Part shown: piece after piece, positions 62,411 through 64,000 of the stretch
Layout of the letters: the number at the start of each line of letters is the position of its first letter
Numbering within the stretch: position 1 is the stretch's first letter
Assembly (NCBI GenBank): GCA_902764915.1
Contig: CACWXY010000006.1
Span: 123,523-187,522 of the forward strand
DNA: 64,000 nt
Direction of reading: 5' to 3'
Source of the DNA: an uncultured Eubacteriales bacterium
GTDB lineage: Bacteria > Bacillota > Clostridia > Christensenellales > Aristaeellaceae
Translations under genes and position numbers: made by a program
Notes under the pieces: generated by a model
Told to the model about the DNA's origin: nothing
Database searches by the model: none
Seen by the model: the letters and a program-made list of their open reading frames with translations, nothing else

Positions 62411-64000
62411 ATGGCAAAGAAGAAGTTTCCCCCGTTTGTGATCCTGGCATTGATTTCCCTGGCTGCGGCGCTCGTGCTTGCGCTGACCAATATGGTCACC
62501 GCCGGCCCCATTGAAGAGCACCGCATGGCTGCTCTGCAGGAAGCATATAACAGTGTCCTGCCTGCCGCCAACTATGAGCCCGTAAGCTATGACACATCTG
62601 CCTACAAGAATGTCACCGGTCTGTATAAAGCGCTGGATGAAAACGGCAATATTGTCGGTTACTGTGTAACCGCCCGTCAGCAGGGCTATGCAGGACCTGT
62701 CGCCGTTACCTTCGGACTGGACCCTCAGGGAACCGTTGTCGGCACGCATATTGGCGATACAGACTTCCTGGAAACCAACGGCATCGGTGCCCGTGCCCTT
62801 GAGCCTTCCTTTGCGGAACAGTTCACCGGTCTGAGTCCGGCCGGCGGCAGTTTTGAAGCACTGAGCGGTGCCACCTTTACAAGCAATGCCGTACTGGGAG
62901 CCACCAACGGCGCACTGTCCGCCTTTGCACACACCGTGCTTGAAACCGAGGCAGAGCCCATTGTCTTTGGCAAGAAAGCAGCTGCGGAAACCGCATCTGT
63001 CGACCCCTCCGCCTTGGTGCCCGGCGCCGTTCTCACAGGCAGTGCCCAGGGCTTTGGGGGCGACGTCCAGGTGGAAGTCACACTGGGAGACGATCTGTCG
63101 ATCGCAAGCCTTGCCGTTGACTCCGCCACCGAGACGGAAGGGCTGGGCAAGCGTGCCATGGAAAGCGCGTTTACCGATCAGTTCATCGGGCAATCGATTC
63201 CGGTGTCTGCAGACGCCATCGACGCCCTTTCCGGTGCCACGATCACCACGAATGCGGTCATTGACGCCATCAATACATCCTCTCCGAAGACAGCCGAAAT
63301 TCTTCCCGGTGCAACCCTGAAGGGTTCCGCACAGGGGTTTGCAGGCGCTGTCGATGTAACGGTCGTACTGGATGATGCATGCCAGATTGCTTCCCTTTCC
63401 GTGAGCGCGCCCGATGAGACCGAAGGCCTCGGCAAGCGTACCATGGAAGATGACTTTACTGCCCAGTTTGTCGGGAAATCTCTTGACGTAACGCTCGACG
63501 ACATTGAAGCCGTGTCCGGTGCGACAATCACCAGCACAGCCGTTATCGATGCCATCCATGCCGCCGTCCCCGCCGAAACCGGTGCGGCTCTCTCTGTGGA
63601 AGTACTGGAAACCACTGAGGAAGGCAGTCTCGGCAAACTTTCCGACGGACAGGCACTTGTCTCCGCCGGAGAGAACTATTCCGGAACGCTGAGCGGTACC
63701 TTTACCTTTGAGAACGGTCAGCTTGTGACCGGCTCTCTGACCGTGCCGGACCAGACCGCAGAAGAAACGCCGGATGCCGACGCACTGTATTCTGATGCTC
63801 TGACGGCCAGCGCAGCGGGCTTTGGCGGTGATGTCACCGTCAAGGCCGTTCTGGACGGAAACACGATTACCAGTCTTGTCATCGAAGCGCCTTCCGAAAC
63901 CGAAGGCCTTGGCAAGAAAGCAGAGGAACCGGAATTTGCCGCGCAGTTCGTCGGAAAGACACTGCCTCTTGCTCTGAGCGATATCGATGCCATTGCCGGT
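62411..64000 (+). CDS. Membrane protein with at least four FMN-binding (RnfG/NqrC-type) domains, partial
   Basis: The frame is open from the ATG at 62411 (SD GTGGAGG) to the window edge, giving 530 residues without a stop. A membrane helix at about 7-29 is followed by repeated FMN-binding domains. Flavinylation motifs S-G-A-T-x-[ST] occur at about 152 (SGATFTS), 274 (SGATITT) and 369 (SGATITS); each is preceded by a domain with the pattern GFGG-DVxVxVxLDD...ETEGLGK. A fourth domain begins near 460 and is cut just before its motif (IDAIAG). RnfG and NqrC have one such domain. A tandem array anchored outside the membrane next to ApbE suggests a flavin wire for extracytoplasmic electron transfer. 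Confidence 0.9.
   Translation, partial: MAKKKFPPFVILALISLAAALVLALTNMVTAGPIEEHRMAALQEAYNSVLPAANYEPVSYDTSAYKNVTGLYKALDENGNIVGYCVTARQQGYAGPVAVTFGLDPQGTVVGTHIGDTDFLETNGIGARALEPSFAEQFTGLSPAGGSFEALSGATFTSNAVLGATNGALSAFAHTVLETEAEPIVFGKKAAAETASVDPSALVPGAVLTGSAQGFGGDVQVEVTLGDDLSIASLAVDSATETEGLGKRAMESAFTDQFIGQSIPVSADAIDALSGATITTNAVIDAINTSSPKTAEILPGATLKGSAQGFAGAVDVTVVLDDACQIASLSVSAPDETEGLGKRTMEDDFTAQFVGKSLDVTLDDIEAVSGATITSTAVIDAIHAAVPAETGAALSVEVLETTEEGSLGKLSDGQALVSAGENYSGTLSGTFTFENGQLVTGSLTVPDQTAEETPDADALYSDALTASAAGFGGDVTVKAVLDGNTITSLVIEAPSETEGLGKKAEEPEFAAQFVGKTLPLALSDIDAIAG

Overview
The window looks like chromosome from an anaerobic, fermentative, Gram-positive-type member of the Bacillota (class Clostridia). 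The evidence is a pyruvate:ferredoxin oxidoreductase, an indolepyruvate:ferredoxin oxidoreductase, the ctsR-mcsA-mcsB-clpC stress operon, an ECF transporter under a T-box leader, a PrsA-like foldase, and the rimP-nusA-ylxR-ylxQ-infB-rbfA gene order typical of Firmicutes. GC content is clearly above 50 percent, which suggests a gut Clostridia lineage such as Christensenellales or Oscillospirales; that placement is inference. I see no rRNA, convincing tRNA, CRISPR array, phage or insertion sequence. Genes are tightly packed with many ATGA or GTGA stop-start overlaps.

Layout. 1-1852: end of an unidentified gene and an FAD-dependent dehydrogenase. 2421-3845: secreted parvulin foldase with an acidic repeat insert. 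4122-13680 (minus): long translation operon rimP-nusA-ylxR-ylxQ-infB-rbfA-nrnA-truB-ribF plus a membrane protein. 13946-15847: trmB and an AI-2E-family permease. 16883-24101 (minus): a T-box-controlled operon ecfS-ecfA-ecfA-ecfT-iorAB-paaK. 24160-35444: a plant-polysaccharide (probably pectin-type) utilisation locus with GH43, GH28 and an alpha/alpha-toroid glycosidase, an AraC-type membrane sensor regulator, two paralogous solute-binding proteins and two LplB/LplC-type permeases. 35502-36848: tatB-like, tatA, tatC. 36921-43705 (minus): a metallophosphoesterase and a phnD-phnC-phnE-phnE transporter operon ending in a cytoplasmic 5'-nucleotidase-family enzyme. 43998-48646 (minus): clpC stress operon. 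48743-56077 (minus): mutS2, a two-component system, chorismate mutase, shikimate kinase, a glutamate-5-kinase-like protein and a serine hydrolase. 57033-60725 (minus): pyruvate:ferredoxin oxidoreductase. 60925-64000: NusG-domain-II protein, ApbE flavin transferase and a multi-FMN-domain membrane protein cut by the window end.

The most interesting unit is the T-box operon. The leader reads as a tRNA-Trp sensor: the specifier codon is UGG, and the antiterminator UGGC matches the G73 discriminator base of bacterial tRNA-Trp. It controls an ECF transporter followed by a fused indolepyruvate:ferredoxin oxidoreductase and an arylacetate-CoA ligase. Induction by tryptophan starvation makes degradation unlikely. 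It suggests that the two enzymes run reductively, rebuilding tryptophan from indole-3-acetate (arylacetate to arylacetyl-CoA to arylpyruvate) beside a tryptophan or indole-compound importer. The terminal ApbE plus multi-FMN-domain cluster is a second candidate system, for membrane or surface flavin electron transfer.
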